Assembly: GCF_020832045.1 (NCBI RefSeq)
Contig: NZ_JAFIFK010000055.1
Location: 1 to 58,527, forward strand
Length of the DNA: 58,527 nt
Origin: Halomonas sp.
Lineage (GTDB): Bacteria > Pseudomonadota > Gammaproteobacteria > Pseudomonadales > Halomonadaceae
Direction: 5' to 3'
The notes under the pieces were generated by a model that made no database searches, had not been told where the DNA came from, and saw only the letters and a program-made list of their open reading frames with translations. Shown here piece after piece: positions 37,377-47,952 of this stretch. The translations under genes were made by a program, and so were the position numbers. Position 1 is the first letter of the stretch; each line of letters opens with the position of its first letter.

Positions 37377-38207
37377 ATGACCGTATATGCCATCGGAGAC
37401 CTGCAAGGTTGTCACGGCGAGTTCGTCGAACTGCTGGAGCGGATCGACTTCGATGTCGAGCGTGACCGCCTGTGGCTGGCGGGCGATCTGGTCAACCGAG
37501 GTCCCGATTCGCTAGCCTGTCTGCGCGAGGTACGGGCGCTTGGCGATGCTGCGCTCACCGTGCTTGGCAATCACGACTTGCACCTGCTGGCGGTGGCACG
37601 CGGCGGTGGCCGCCTCAACCGCAAGGACACCCTCGAAGCCATTCTCGATGCCCCTGACCGCGAGGCGCTGCTCGACTGGCTGCAATCCCGGCCGCTGCTG
37701 GTTCGCCAGGCATTCGAGGGTTTCGGTGACACCGTGATGACCCATGCCGGGCTGCTGCCACAATGGTCGGTCAGTGAGGCCGCAAGGCTCGCCGACGAAG
37801 TGGAGGAGCGGCTTGGCGGTGAGCAGAGCGGCGCCTTTCTCGAGCAGATGTATGGCAACGAGCCTGCTTGCTGGCATCCCGCCCTCGAGGGTATCGATCG
37901 TCTGCGGGTCATCGTCAACGTGCTGACGCGGATGCGCTTCATCGATGCCGACGGCTGCCTCGACTTCCACGCCAAGGAGGGGCTCGACAGCGCCCCGGCG
38001 GGCTTCGCTCCTTGGTTCCGCTACTCACGGCGCGACGATGTGCGTTTGGTGTTCGGCCACTGGGCCGCGCTTGAAGGCCATGTCGAAGGAGCTCGGGTGC
38101 GGGTCGAGGCACTGGATACCGGCTGCGTGTGGGGCGGCAGTCTTACCGCGATGAACCTGACCACCGGAAAGCGTATTGCCGTGGCCAGTCACCGGCAGTC
38201 CCGCTGA
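37377..38207 (+). CDS. apaH: Symmetrical bis(5'-nucleosyl)-tetraphosphatase
   Basis: Hydrolyses Ap4A to two ADP and removes Np4 caps from RNA. The 276-residue product has the metallophosphatase motifs AIGDLQGCHGEF (about 5-16), GDLVNRGPDSL (about 36-46) and LGNHDLHLLAVA (about 62-73). Length and position after apaG are typical. RBS AAGGGAAGGAG lies directly upstream. glpE follows 40 bp later. Confidence 0.95.
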   Translation: MTVYAIGDLQGCHGEFVELLERIDFDVERDRLWLAGDLVNRGPDSLACLREVRALGDAALTVLGNHDLHLLAVARGGGRLNRKDTLEAILDAPDREALLDWLQSRPLLVRQAFEGFGDTVMTHAGLLPQWSVSEAARLADEVEERLGGEQSGAFLEQMYGNEPACWHPALEGIDRLRVIVNVLTRMRFIDADGCLDFHAKEGLDSAPAGFAPWFRYSRRDDVRLVFGHWAALEGHVEGARVRVEALDTGCVWGGSLTAMNLTTGKRIAVASHRQSR

Positions 38208-38247
38208 GTTCCGTTACTTTTTGATCGGCCCTGTGAAGGAGCCCCTC

Positions 38248-38574
38248 ATGTTCAAACATCTGACCCTCGATACCCTGACCGCCTGGCTCGACGACGAGGC
38301 TCCGCTCACCCTGGTCGATATCCGCGATCCGGCCAGCTTTGCCGCAGGCCGTATTCCCGGCAGCCGTCACCTCGACAACGACGGCGTGCCGGCACTGCTG
38401 GAGGCGGCGCCGCGCGAGCAGCCGCTGGTGGTGGTCTGCTACCACGGCCATTCGAGCCAGCAGGCCGCGGCCTGGCTGGCGGGGCAGGGCTTCGCCGAGG
38501 TCTACAGTCTCGACGGCGGTTTCACCGAATGGGAGTACCGTCTGCCCCAACGCGTGGAACGTGCCGGCTCATGA
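38248..38574 (+). CDS. glpE: Thiosulfate sulfurtransferase GlpE (single-domain rhodanese)
   Basis: Transfers sulfur from thiosulfate to cyanide or thioredoxin. The 108-residue product has [18 protein letters not shown] (about 28-45) and the active-site loop [13 protein letters not shown] with catalytic Cys (about residue 66). The ATG at 38248 follows GAAGGAG at good spacing; the longer frame from 38176 is not family-like. Its TGA overlaps the cca start (ATGA, 38571-38574). In Pseudomonas a prkA-yeaH-ycgB group lies between glpE and cca; here they touch. Confidence 0.93.
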   Translation: MFKHLTLDTLTAWLDDEAPLTLVDIRDPASFAAGRIPGSRHLDNDGVPALLEAAPREQPLVVVCYHGHSSQQAAAWLAGQGFAEVYSLDGGFTEWEYRLPQRVERAGS

Positions 38575-39707
38575 GTGGAAGGCGCGAGCGCTGCCTTGCG
38601 GGGCTCAAGGTTTACCGCGTGGGCGGTGCGGTACGCGATGCTCGCCTGGGCTGGCCTACCGTCGATACCGACTGGGTGGTGGTGGGCACGACCCCCGAGG
38701 AGATGCGCCGGCGCGGCTTTCGCCCGGTGGGGCGCGACTTCCCGGTGTTTCTGCATCCCGAAACCCACGAGGAGTACGCTCTGGCGCGCACCGAGCGCAA
38801 GTCCGGTCATGGCTATACCGGCTTCGAGGTGCATGCCAGTCCCGATGTGACGCTCGAGGAGGATTTAGCCCGCCGCGACCTCACCATCAATGCCATGGCC
38901 GAGACGCCGGAGGGTGAATTGGTGGATCCCTATGGTGGGCTGGCGGACCTGCAGGCGCGTGTACTGCGTCATGTCTCGCCGGCCTTCGTCGAGGACCCCC
39001 TGCGCGTGCTGCGTACTGCGCGCTTCCTGGCCCGCTATGCCGGGCTCGGCTTCGATATTGCCAAGGAGACCTGGGCGTTGATGCATGAGCTGGTCGCCAG
39101 CGGCGAGCTTGAGCATCTGGTGGCAGAGCGTGTCTGGACCGAGACCGAAAAAGCCTTGGGCGAGACGGACCCAGCCGTCTATTTTCGAACCTTGAAAGAG
39201 TGCGCAGGGTTGGCGGCACTGATGCCTGAGCTGGACGAGGAGGGTGCCGCATTCGATGAGGCGCTGGCGCGCCTGCCGCGCCTGCCTGACGGTCTGCCCG
39301 AGGAGGAGCGCCCCCGCTGGCGCTGGGCGCGGCTAGTGGAGCATCTCGATGCGGCTCGGCAGCAAGCGCTGGGCGAGCGTCTACATCTGCCGCGTAGCTA
39401 TCGTGACCTGGGCCGACAGGCGGCGCTCACCCGGGAGTTGAAACTGTGCGATACGCCGGACGCCGCGAGGGTACATGATTGGCTGGACGCTATCGACGCC
39501 TGGCGACGCCGTGAGCGAGTGGCGCCGCTGATCGCTCTGCTGGCGCTCGACGACCCGGCCCTGGCCGAGCAACTGGAGCGTGCCTGGCGTTCGGTGTCTC
39601 GGCTCGAGGCGAGGGAGCTGGTGGCAGAGGGCTTTCAGGGTGGGGCGCTGGGTGAAGAACTGGCCCGGCGTCGCCGGGCCATTCTGCAGCGGGAACTCAG
39701 TCGCTAG
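38571..39707 (+). CDS. cca: CCA tRNA nucleotidyltransferase without an HD domain
   Basis: Adds or repairs the 3'-CCA of tRNAs. The 378-residue product has [24 protein letters not shown] (catalytic Asp pair), [34 protein letters not shown] and [17 protein letters not shown] (body domain). E. coli Cca (412 residues) carries a C-terminal HD phosphohydrolase domain with HDLGKG; here the matching region (about 230-300) has no HD pair, so phosphatase and 2',3'-phosphodiesterase activities are probably absent. The start at 38571 overlaps glpE. Converges on the DHH gene with stops 5 bp apart. Confidence 0.92.
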   Translation: MSGRRERCLAGLKVYRVGGAVRDARLGWPTVDTDWVVVGTTPEEMRRRGFRPVGRDFPVFLHPETHEEYALARTERKSGHGYTGFEVHASPDVTLEEDLARRDLTINAMAETPEGELVDPYGGLADLQARVLRHVSPAFVEDPLRVLRTARFLARYAGLGFDIAKETWALMHELVASGELEHLVAERVWTETEKALGETDPAVYFRTLKECAGLAALMPELDEEGAAFDEALARLPRLPDGLPEEERPRWRWARLVEHLDAARQQALGERLHLPRSYRDLGRQAALTRELKLCDTPDAARVHDWLDAIDAWRRRERVAPLIALLALDDPALAEQLERAWRSVSRLEARELVAEGFQGGALGEELARRRRAILQRELSR

Positions 39708-39712
39708 CCGGT

Positions 39713-40642
39713 TCAGCCGTCGGCGTTGATCCGCGCAACGATCTCGCGCAGCGTCGCCTCTGCCTTGTCGTTGTCGATCTGGCAGGTGCCGGCATTGAAG
39801 TGGCCGCCGCCACCGTACTCCAGGCAAAGCTCGCCGACATTGGTCTTGCTGCTGCGGTCGAGGATCGACTTGCCGATGGCAAAGACGGTGTTTTGCTGCT
39901 TCAGCCCCCACATCACATGAATGGAGATGTTGCACTGGGGGTAAAGGGCGTAGATCACGAAGCGGTTGGTGGCGTAGATGGTTTCTTCGTTGCGCAGGTC
40001 GAGCGCCACTAGATTGGCGTGAACGGTGGCGCAGCGTTGAATCTGTTCTCGCGCCTGTTCGCTGTGCTCCTGGTAGAGCTCGATACGTTCGCGAACATCC
40101 GGCAAGGCGACGATTTCTTCGATCGAGTGTTCGCGACAGTAGTCGATCAGCTTCATCATCAGCTGGTAGTTGGAAATACGGAAGTCGCGGAAGCGTCCCA
40201 GGCCCGTGCGCGCGTCCATGATGAAGTTGAGCAGCACCCAGCCCTGGGGGGCGAGCACTTCCTCGCGGTTGAACTGGGCCGAATCGCCCTTGTCCACCGC
40301 ATCCATCATGTCATCCCAGCGGGCGGGAAACGCCTCGTGGCCGCCGTAGTGCCGCCACACCACTCTTGCTGCCGAGGGGGCGTCGGCATCGATGATGTGG
40401 TTGTCGGCCTTCTCGGTGTTGCGCAGCGTCTCGCTCAGGTGGTGATCGAAGGCCAGGTGACAGCCGGGCACGTAGGGCAGGTTGGTGGTGATGTCGTGCT
40501 TGTCGATGTCGACCTTGCCGTCCTGCATGTCCTTGGGATGGACGAAGAGAATGTCGTCGATCAGGTCGAGATGTTTGAGCAGGGCCCCGCAAACCAGGCC
40601 ATCGAAATCACTGCGCGTGACCAGGCGAAACTTGGCGGACAT
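39713..40642 (-). CDS. DHH-family phosphoesterase-like protein
   Basis: A 309-residue DHH/DHHA1 protein related to exopolyphosphatases and nanoRNases. TRSDFDGLVCGALL (about 9-22) supplies the first metal-binding Asp residues, CHLAFDHHLSE (about 61-71) is the DHH motif, and LCLEYGGGGHFNAGTCQI near the end is the DHHA1 glycine loop. Substrate cannot be inferred; pAp, nanoRNA or cyclic dinucleotides are possible. RBS AAGGAG on the minus strand lies just upstream. A single-gene unit between cca and folK. Confidence 0.85.
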   Translation of the reverse strand: MSAKFRLVTRSDFDGLVCGALLKHLDLIDDILFVHPKDMQDGKVDIDKHDITTNLPYVPGCHLAFDHHLSETLRNTEKADNHIIDADAPSAARVVWRHYGGHEAFPARWDDMMDAVDKGDSAQFNREEVLAPQGWVLLNFIMDARTGLGRFRDFRISNYQLMMKLIDYCREHSIEEIVALPDVRERIELYQEHSEQAREQIQRCATVHANLVALDLRNEETIYATNRFVIYALYPQCNISIHVMWGLKQQNTVFAIGKSILDRSSKTNVGELCLEYGGGGHFNAGTCQIDNDKAEATLREIVARINADG

Positions 40643-40711
40643 TGCCGACTCCTTCTTCTATTGCATGGCGCGTTCGCGAGAATGCGTGCTTTGGTCGAGT
40701 CTACCGTAGGC

Positions 40712-41209
40712 CTAAGAATTCCTATCCAACGCTACGGGCCAGAGGCGTTGATCGGGGGCCTTGAATTCGGACCAAAGCTCGGCGTAGGTTCGCCCGTCCA
40801 CCGGGTGGCGAGTGTCGGGCAGCAGCTCGGCGAGCGGAAGCAGCACGAAGGCGTGATGCAGTATCTCCTCCCGGGGCAGCTTCACGCCGTCATGCTCGCC
40901 GACCAGGTCGTCCACCGTCAGCAAGTCGATGTCGAGCGTACGTGGGCTGAACTTGGGCGTGCCCGGGCGTCTGCCGTGTTCGCTCTCGATGCGCTTGCAC
41001 CAGGCCTGCAGTTCGCCCACGGGCCAATCGCTTTCGAACACGGCCACCAGATTGAAGAAGTTGCGTCCATCCTCGAAGCCGACCGGCTCGCTCTCATAGA
41101 CGCGCGACACCAGCAGATTGTCGAAGGTATCGGCAAGCGCCTCGAGACAGGCCTGTACGTGACGCTCGCGGTCGATGTTGCTGCCAATGCTGACGCTGAT
41201 CCGGGGCAT
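40712..41209 (-). CDS. folK: HPPK, 2-amino-4-hydroxy-6-hydroxymethyldihydropteridine diphosphokinase
   Basis: Transfers pyrophosphate from ATP to hydroxymethyl-dihydropterin in folate synthesis. The 165-residue product begins MPRISVSIGSNIDRERHV and has FFNLVAVFES and TLDIDLLTVDDLV (about 92-104, the metal-binding DxD) and LPREEILHHAFVLLPLAEL. The ATG at 41209 shares bases with the folB stop (ATGA); the TTG at 41212 is less likely. Converges with nothing; the DHH gene follows in the same direction 69 bp on. Confidence 0.93.
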   Translation of the reverse strand: MPRISVSIGSNIDRERHVQACLEALADTFDNLLVSRVYESEPVGFEDGRNFFNLVAVFESDWPVGELQAWCKRIESEHGRRPGTPKFSPRTLDIDLLTVDDLVGEHDGVKLPREEILHHAFVLLPLAELLPDTRHPVDGRTYAELWSEFKAPDQRLWPVALDRNS

Positions 41210-41574
41210 CAACGGTCCTCCGGACGATGGCCGCGCTCGATGCGCACGCCCACTGCTGCTGCTGCGGGTACGGCGCCAGGCTTGCGCAACGTCAAACGCA
41301 GCCAGGGAATCGCAAATTCGTTCATCAGCAGCTGGGAGAGGCGCTCGGCAAAGGTCTCCACCAAGGCAAAGTCACTGGCCTCGGCAAAGTGGGCGATACG
41401 CTGGCTGATGGCCGCGTAGTCAAGCGTCTTGGTCAGATCGTCCGTGGCCGCTGACGGGCGAATGTCGGTCGCCAGCTCCAGGTCGAGCACCAGCCGCTGG
41501 CGTATGGTGCGCTCCCAGTCATATACCCCGATAACCGTCTCGATCTCGAGCGACTCGATCAACACGCAATCCAT
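41209..41574 (-). CDS. folB: Dihydroneopterin aldolase
   Basis: Cleaves dihydroneopterin to hydroxymethyl-dihydropterin and glycolaldehyde, the step before FolK. The 121-residue product starts MDCVLIESLEIETVIGVYDWER, the family N terminus with the catalytic-site Glu, and has LDYAAISQRI and SDFALVETFAERLSQLL (about 78-94). Overlaps folK by 3 bp, so both folate steps are made together. Divergent from plsY across 140 bp. Confidence 0.94.
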   Translation of the reverse strand: MDCVLIESLEIETVIGVYDWERTIRQRLVLDLELATDIRPSAATDDLTKTLDYAAISQRIAHFAEASDFALVETFAERLSQLLMNEFAIPWLRLTLRKPGAVPAAAAVGVRIERGHRPEDR

Positions 41575-41643
41575 GCACAGCTCTCCATCAGGTCGAAAGA
41601 GGCCCGATTGTACGTGAGCGTCGGGGCAGAGGGACAGGTTTGC

Positions 41644-41670
41644 ACGCTGTCACTGGGACGCTGTGACTGG
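41644..41670 (+). repeat. Two tandem 13-bp repeats in the folB-plsY gap
   Basis: ACGCTGTCACTGG (41644-41656) and ACGCTGTGACTGG (41658-41670) differ at one base and repeat on a 14-bp period, between divergent folB and plsY. They could be a regulator site or a chance duplication. Confidence 0.35.
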
Positions 41671-41714
41671 CAGAATTCGGGTAAGGTTCTCCAGCGTCAT
41701 CTACGGGGGCGAAT

Positions 41715-42302
41715 TTGGGCGAAGGGCTATGGTGGCTATTGGGGCTGGCAGCGCTGGGTTATCTCAGCGGCTCCTGGCTGGGTGCGCTGTGGGTCTGTCG
41801 TCTGGCAGGCGTCGCCGACCCGCGCCGGGTGGGCTCCGGCAATCCCGGTTTCTCCAACGTGCTACGTGTCCACGGTCGGCGGCTGGCCCTGGCGACCCTG
41901 CTGCTCGATGCCTTCAAGGGCATGCCGGTACTTTGGCTCGGTATGGCAGCAGGGCTCGAACCCTGGGCTCAAGGTGTGGTGGGGCTGGCGGTCCTGTTGG
42001 GGCACAGCTATCCGCCCTGGCACCGCTTTCGCGGCGGCAAGGCGGTGGCCAGTGCCTTTGGCGTGCTGCTGGTTCTGACGCCTTGGGTAGCGCTGTGCTG
42101 CGCTGCGCTATGGGGCCTGCTTGCCTGGCGGGTGCGCACCGCGGCCGTGGCGTCCCTGGCCAGTGCCGGTATCGCTCCCCTGGCCAGCCTATGGCTGGCC
42201 CCAGACTACGTGCTGGTGGTAATGGCCTTCACCGGGCTGGTGCTGCTGCGCCACTTGCTCAATATTCGTCGCCTCAAGATGGGCGGCGAGCACTCCTTGT
42301 AA
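41715..42302 (+). CDS. plsY: Glycerol-3-phosphate acyltransferase PlsY
   Basis: Integral membrane enzyme that acylates glycerol-3-phosphate from acyl-phosphate, starting phospholipid synthesis. The 195-residue product has five or six helices. The conserved loops are GSGNPGFSNVLRVHG (about 41-55; GSGNPGATN in most relatives), GHSYPPWHRFRGGKAVASAFG (about 96-116; usually GGKGVAT) and LLRHLLNIRRL near the end. The start is TTG at 41715, with GGGGG at 41705-41709; no ATG gives a full first helix. Converges on tsaD. Confidence 0.9.
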   Translation: MGEGLWWLLGLAALGYLSGSWLGALWVCRLAGVADPRRVGSGNPGFSNVLRVHGRRLALATLLLDAFKGMPVLWLGMAAGLEPWAQGVVGLAVLLGHSYPPWHRFRGGKAVASAFGVLLVLTPWVALCCAALWGLLAWRVRTAAVASLASAGIAPLASLWLAPDYVLVVMAFTGLVLLRHLLNIRRLKMGGEHSL

Positions 42303-42332
42303 GCCTGCATGGCCCGACGGAAATCTCTCCGA

Positions 42333-43370
42333 TCACTCTCCCGAGGGGGGCTTCAATGTTTCCATGGGCCAGCGTGGCACGGCTTTCATGATGCCGATCT
42401 CGTCTCGCTCGCCGGCCTCGAGTCGGTAGGCGCCGGCCAATGCGATCATGGCGCCATTGTCGGTGCAGAACCTGCCGCGAGGGTAGTAGACCTGAGCGCT
42501 GCGCTTCTCGGCCTCGCGCTCGAGGCGCTCACGCAGGCGCAGATTGGCGCTGACGCCCCCTGCCATCACCAGGCGCTTCAGCCCGGTGTCGTCCAGCGCC
42601 CGACGGCACTTGATCACCAGGGTATCGACCACGGCTTCTTCGAATGCCCTGGCCACATCGGCGCGAGCCTGCTCGTCGAGTTCCCCGTCCCTCTCCAGCT
42701 GCCGCAAGGTGGTCAAGGTGTGGGTCTTGAGGCCGGAGAAACTGAAGTCGAGGCCTGGTCGGTCGGTCATGGGGCGGGGAAAGCGAAAGCGCTGCGGATC
42801 TCCCGCTTCTGCCAGCCGAGCGACCTGAGGGCCGCCGGGATAAGCCAGCCCCAGCATCTTGGCGGTCTTGTCGAAGGCCTCGCCGGCGGCATCGTCCACC
42901 GATTCACCGAGCAGGCGGTACTGCCCCTGCCCACCGACCTCGACCAGCTGAGTGTGACCGCCAGAGACCAGCAGGGCGACGAAGGGAAAATCGGGGGGCG
43001 ATGCCTCGAGCATTGGCGCCATCAAGTGGCCTTCCATGTGGTGCACACCGAGCACCGGTATCCCCAGGGCACGCGCCATGCCGTGAGCGGTGCTGGCGCC
43101 CACCATCAGAGCTCCCACCAGCCCCGGTCCTGCGGTATAGGCGATGGCGTCCAGTTGACGACGGGTCATGCCGGCCTCGTCGAGCACCTGCTGTATCAGT
43201 GGCAGCAAGCGTCGGGTGTGGTCACGGGAAGCCAGCTCCGGTACAACTCCGCCGTATTTGGCATGCATGGCGACCTGGCTGTATAGCGCGTCGGCAAGCA
43301 GGCCGTGATCGGTGTCGTAGATCGCGACGCCGGTCTCGTCGCAGGAGGTCTCAATGCCAAGGACTCGCAT
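42333..43370 (-). CDS. tsaD: tRNA N6-threonylcarbamoyladenosine transferase TsaD
   Basis: Transfers the threonylcarbamoyl group to A37 of ANN-decoding tRNAs with TsaB and TsaE. The 345-residue product begins [19 protein letters not shown] and has the iron-binding HHMEGHL (His111, His115), the ASKHA nucleotide loops ([13 protein letters not shown]) and [16 protein letters not shown]. Length is standard. Divergent from rpsU across 215 bp, the usual gcp/rpsU arrangement. Confidence 0.96.
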   Translation of the reverse strand: MRVLGIETSCDETGVAIYDTDHGLLADALYSQVAMHAKYGGVVPELASRDHTRRLLPLIQQVLDEAGMTRRQLDAIAYTAGPGLVGALMVGASTAHGMARALGIPVLGVHHMEGHLMAPMLEASPPDFPFVALLVSGGHTQLVEVGGQGQYRLLGESVDDAAGEAFDKTAKMLGLAYPGGPQVARLAEAGDPQRFRFPRPMTDRPGLDFSFSGLKTHTLTTLRQLERDGELDEQARADVARAFEEAVVDTLVIKCRRALDDTGLKRLVMAGGVSANLRLRERLEREAEKRSAQVYYPRGRFCTDNGAMIALAGAYRLEAGERDEIGIMKAVPRWPMETLKPPSGE

Positions 43371-43448
43371 GATGCAGGCTCATGATGGGTAAGAGCCGTT
43401 ATTCTAACAAATCGAGGCGCTGCCATCCCGTTTCCGAGCACCAGGAAT

Positions 43449-43477
43449 TTGCAAACCTCGCTAGCGGCGACTAAACT
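43449..43477 (+). promoter_or_regulatory. Putative promoter of rpsU-dnaG-rpoD
   Basis: TTGCAA (43449-43454) and TAAACT (43472-43477) are 17 bp apart, each 4 of 6 to consensus. Initiation near 43484 would give a leader of about 100 nt. No LexA-type CTGT-N8-ACAG box is seen nearby, although E. coli has one in this operon. Confidence 0.45.
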
Positions 43478-43585
43478 ATCGTGCGCTGTACAATTGGGTC
43501 GTGCATCCGGCTAGCTGTCATTGGCTGCCCAAGCCTGGGTGTGCGTTCGAACCGAACTCAAGAATTTAAGGTAGGTGAGTGCTTA

Positions 43586-43801
43586 ATGCCTTCTGTCAAA
43601 GTACGTGATAACGAGCCGTTTGACGTCGCGCTGCGCCGTTTCAAGCGTTCCTGTGAGAAAGCCGGCATCCTCTCTGAAGTGCGTCGTCGCGAGCACTACG
43701 AGAAGCCGACTGCAGAGCGCAAGCGTAAGGCTGCCGCCGCGGTGAAGCGTCACGCCAAGAAGCTCCAGCGCGAGCGCAAGCGTTTCGAACGGCTCTATTG
43801 A
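43586..43801 (+). CDS. rpsU: 30S ribosomal protein S21
   Basis: A small basic 30S protein near the anti-Shine-Dalgarno region, important for initiation. The 71-residue product, [20 protein letters not shown] onward, has the usual length and the basic C-terminal helix ([20 protein letters not shown]). The ATG at 43586 is fixed by homology; the longer frame from 43481 is leader. First gene of the macromolecular-synthesis operon, followed by a terminator that probably lowers expression of dnaG. Confidence 0.96.
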   Translation: MPSVKVRDNEPFDVALRRFKRSCEKAGILSEVRRREHYEKPTAERKRKAAAAVKRHAKKLQRERKRFERLY

Positions 43802-43855
43802 TCCGTACTCAGGGAGTTACGGCGCTCCGTGCACCGTAATTTCTGGAAGGATGAC

Positions 43856-43888
43856 CAAGCGGCTGCCGTCAGGTGGCCGCTTGTTTTT
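43856..43888 (+). terminator. Terminator/attenuator between rpsU and dnaG
   Basis: Eight-bp outer stem CAAGCGGC/GCCGCTTG (43856-43863/43876-43883), extended inward by wobble pairs, with a T run at 43884-43888. It resembles the rpsU-dnaG terminator of E. coli, which makes S21 far more abundant than primase. Confidence 0.85.
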
Positions 43889-43940
43889 AAAACGTCCATC
43901 GACACCTCTTATCTGACCGCCGGGAGGTGGCAAGACCTAT

Positions 43941-45761
43941 ATGGCCGGCCAGATTCCTCAGCGCTTCATCGATGACCTGTTGGCACGTGTCGACGTGGTC
44001 GAAGTGGTGGGTGAGCGGGTTCAGCTCAAGAAGGCTGGGCGCAATTATTCCGGCCTATGCCCATTTCATCAGGAAAAGACACCGTCATTTACCGTCAGTG
44101 CCGACAAGCAGTTCTACCACTGCTTCGGCTGCGGTGCCCATGGCAGTGCCCTGCGTTTCCTGATGGAGTACGACAATCTGCGTTTTCCCGAGGCGGTTGA
44201 GCAGCTGGCAGCGAGGCTGGGGCTCGAAGTGCCGCGGGAAGGGGCCGACGATCCCCGCGCCCAGGCCCGCGAGCGCAAGCGTCAGGAAGGGGTCAATCTG
44301 CTCGAGCTCTCCTCCAGCTTCTATCGCGAGCGACTGAAGATGCAGGAAGGGAGCCAGGCGCGTGAATATCTGAGCCGACGCGGCCTCTCGGAAGAGGTGC
44401 AGCGGGACTTTGCCATCGGTTATGCGCCGGATGACTGGGAAGCGCTCAAGCACCATCTGAGTGCTCGCGGCGTGCCCGAGTCGGTGCAGGTGGAGTATGG
44501 ACTGCTGGTGCAGCGCGAGGAGAGCGGTCGCACCTATGATCGCTTCCGTGATCGGGTCATGTTCCCGATTCGTGACGTTCGCGGTCGCACCATTGCCTTC
44601 GGTGGCCGGGTGCTCGGCGATGCCAAGCCCAAGTACCTCAATTCCCCCGAGACTCCGGTCTTTCACAAAGGGCGGGAGCTGTACGGTCTGTTCGAGGCCA
44701 GGCAAGCCAATTCGCGGTTGGAGCGGTTGGTCATCGTCGAAGGCTACATGGATGTGGTGGCGCTGGCCCAGTTCGGCATTCGCAACGCGGTGGCGACCCT
44801 GGGCACCTCGACCAGTGAGGAGCATCTGGCCCGGCTGTTTCGCATGGTTGACGAAGTGGTGTTCTGCTTCGATGGTGACAAGGCGGGCCGTCAGGCGGCC
44901 AGCCGGGCGCTGGAGACGGTGCTGCCGCAGATGATCGATGGGCGGACCGCGCGCTTTCTGTTTCTGCCGGAAGGGGAAGATCCCGATACGCTGGTGCGTC
45001 GCGAAGGGGCGGAAGCCTTCGAGGATCGCATCACCTGCGCCAGCCCGCTGTCTGAGTTTCTGTTCGACCAGGCGGCCCGAGGACGTGATCTGGCACGGGT
45101 CGAAGAGCGTGAGCGCTTTGCCAGCCAGGTCCTCAAGGCGGTGGCACGGCTACCACAAGGGATGCTGCAGACGGTGTTGCTGGCGGAACTCGCGCGGCGT
45201 ACCGGCGTCGACCAGTCGCGCTTCGAGGCGCTCATGGCTGTCGGCGAGACGACTACGCTGTCTCCGGCCGAGCCGGAATCGGCTGCCGTCGCGGCCGGCG
45301 ACAGAAGTGCTGCACGCGAAGTGCCTCAGGCTGATCGAACTTCACTCGGGGTGATGGCGCGTGTGTTGCAGCTGTTGGTGCATGAGCCAGCGCTGGTCGA
45401 GCGGTTACCTGCCGAGCAGGAGTGGTGTCCGGAGGGAGAAGGCGACGCCATGCTCTGTGGTGAGCTGGTACGACTGCTGCGAGCCGGGCGCTACCGCAGT
45501 CCTCGGGTAGTGCTGGCGCACTTTCAGGGCAGCGCTCAGGGAGAGCGCTTGGCGGTGCTGGCGAGGCGCGAGATGTTGATCCCGCGTGAGGCGCGAGGCA
45601 AGGAGCTGGATGGGCTGATCGACTACCTCCGGCGCCATCGTCAGCGTAAGTCGCCGCAGGAAGAGTTCGAGGCGTTGCTGGCCAAGGAGCGGGGCGGTGA
45701 GCGCCTGTCGCTCGAGGCGAGGCAGCGACTGCAGGAATTGCTGTTGGAGCTGAAGCGCTAG
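43941..45761 (+). CDS. dnaG: DNA primase DnaG
   Basis: Makes RNA primers at the replication fork and contacts DnaB. The 606-residue product has the CHC2 zinc finger (Cys40, His43, Cys61, Cys64 in CPFHQEKTPSF and YHCFGCG), the polymerase core, and the TOPRIM domain with VIVEGYMDVVALAQFGIRNA (about 256-275) and FDGDKAGRQAA (about 310-320). A C-terminal DnaB-binding helical domain follows from about 440. RBS GGGAGGTGG at 43922-43930. Length is close to E. coli DnaG (581). The probable heat-shock promoter of rpoD starts 9 bp after its stop. Confidence 0.95.
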   Translation: MAGQIPQRFIDDLLARVDVVEVVGERVQLKKAGRNYSGLCPFHQEKTPSFTVSADKQFYHCFGCGAHGSALRFLMEYDNLRFPEAVEQLAARLGLEVPREGADDPRAQARERKRQEGVNLLELSSSFYRERLKMQEGSQAREYLSRRGLSEEVQRDFAIGYAPDDWEALKHHLSARGVPESVQVEYGLLVQREESGRTYDRFRDRVMFPIRDVRGRTIAFGGRVLGDAKPKYLNSPETPVFHKGRELYGLFEARQANSRLERLVIVEGYMDVVALAQFGIRNAVATLGTSTSEEHLARLFRMVDEVVFCFDGDKAGRQAASRALETVLPQMIDGRTARFLFLPEGEDPDTLVRREGAEAFEDRITCASPLSEFLFDQAARGRDLARVEERERFASQVLKAVARLPQGMLQTVLLAELARRTGVDQSRFEALMAVGETTTLSPAEPESAAVAAGDRSAAREVPQADRTSLGVMARVLQLLVHEPALVERLPAEQEWCPEGEGDAMLCGELVRLLRAGRYRSPRVVLAHFQGSAQGERLAVLARREMLIPREARGKELDGLIDYLRRHRQRKSPQEEFEALLAKERGGERLSLEARQRLQELLLELKR

Positions 45762-45769
45762 CTGGCGGG

Positions 45770-45796
45770 TTGATTTTCCGTGCGACGCCCCCACAT
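45770..45796 (+). promoter_or_regulatory. Possible sigma-32 (heat-shock) promoter of rpoD
   Basis: TTGATT (45770-45775), 13 bp, then CCCCACAT (45789-45796) resembles the RpoH consensus (CTTGAAA then CCCCATNT). E. coli also has a heat-shock promoter just upstream of rpoD. A second, sigma-70-like TATACT (45896-45901) lies nearer the gene without a clear -35. The gap of 211 bp holds nothing else obvious. Confidence 0.45.
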
Positions 45797-45972
45797 TGAG
45801 GGGCAGGTCGGGCGCTTGCAGCATAACCGTTTAAACTAACACACCTGAGTGTATGAGCAAATGGGCCGTACTAGCGGATTCATGCTGATTTCCGCTATAC
45901 TTTTGGGCTTCATGAGTTTTCTCCACCCAGCGCTTCAGGTGCTTCATTCTTCTTCGTCGAGATAGGGTTTCT

Positions 45973-47832
<1,860 letters not shown>

Positions 47833-47869
47833 GCCTGGAACGCGCCTGATCGATTCATGAACCGCCTAT

Positions 47870-47905
47870 GCAAGAAGCCCGCAGTCGACGCTGCGGGCTT
47901 CTTGC
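47870..47905. terminator. Strong hairpin terminator between rpoD and the AbgT-family gene
   Basis: A perfect 15-bp inverted repeat (47870-47884/47891-47905) with a TCGACG loop; the arms include CTTCTT on either strand. It separates converging rpoD and transporter genes and is likely bidirectional. Confidence 0.85.
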
Positions 47906-47952
47906 GTTAGAGCTTCTAGTGGCGCCCCGCGGCCAGCGGCGGAGCGCTACGG

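Noticed and set aside
40019..41419. 466-codon plus-strand frame over the DHH, folK and folB genes
   Set aside because: It lies opposite three genes with clear motifs and has no recognisable domain; it results from high-GC codon bias.
42309..43286. 325-codon plus-strand frame opposite tsaD
   Set aside because: Antisense of tsaD, with no ribosome site or homology.
43371..43585. LexA box in the rpsU promoter region as in E. coli
   Set aside because: No CTGT-N8-ACAG pattern is present; CTGTACA near 43486 is only a partial resemblance.
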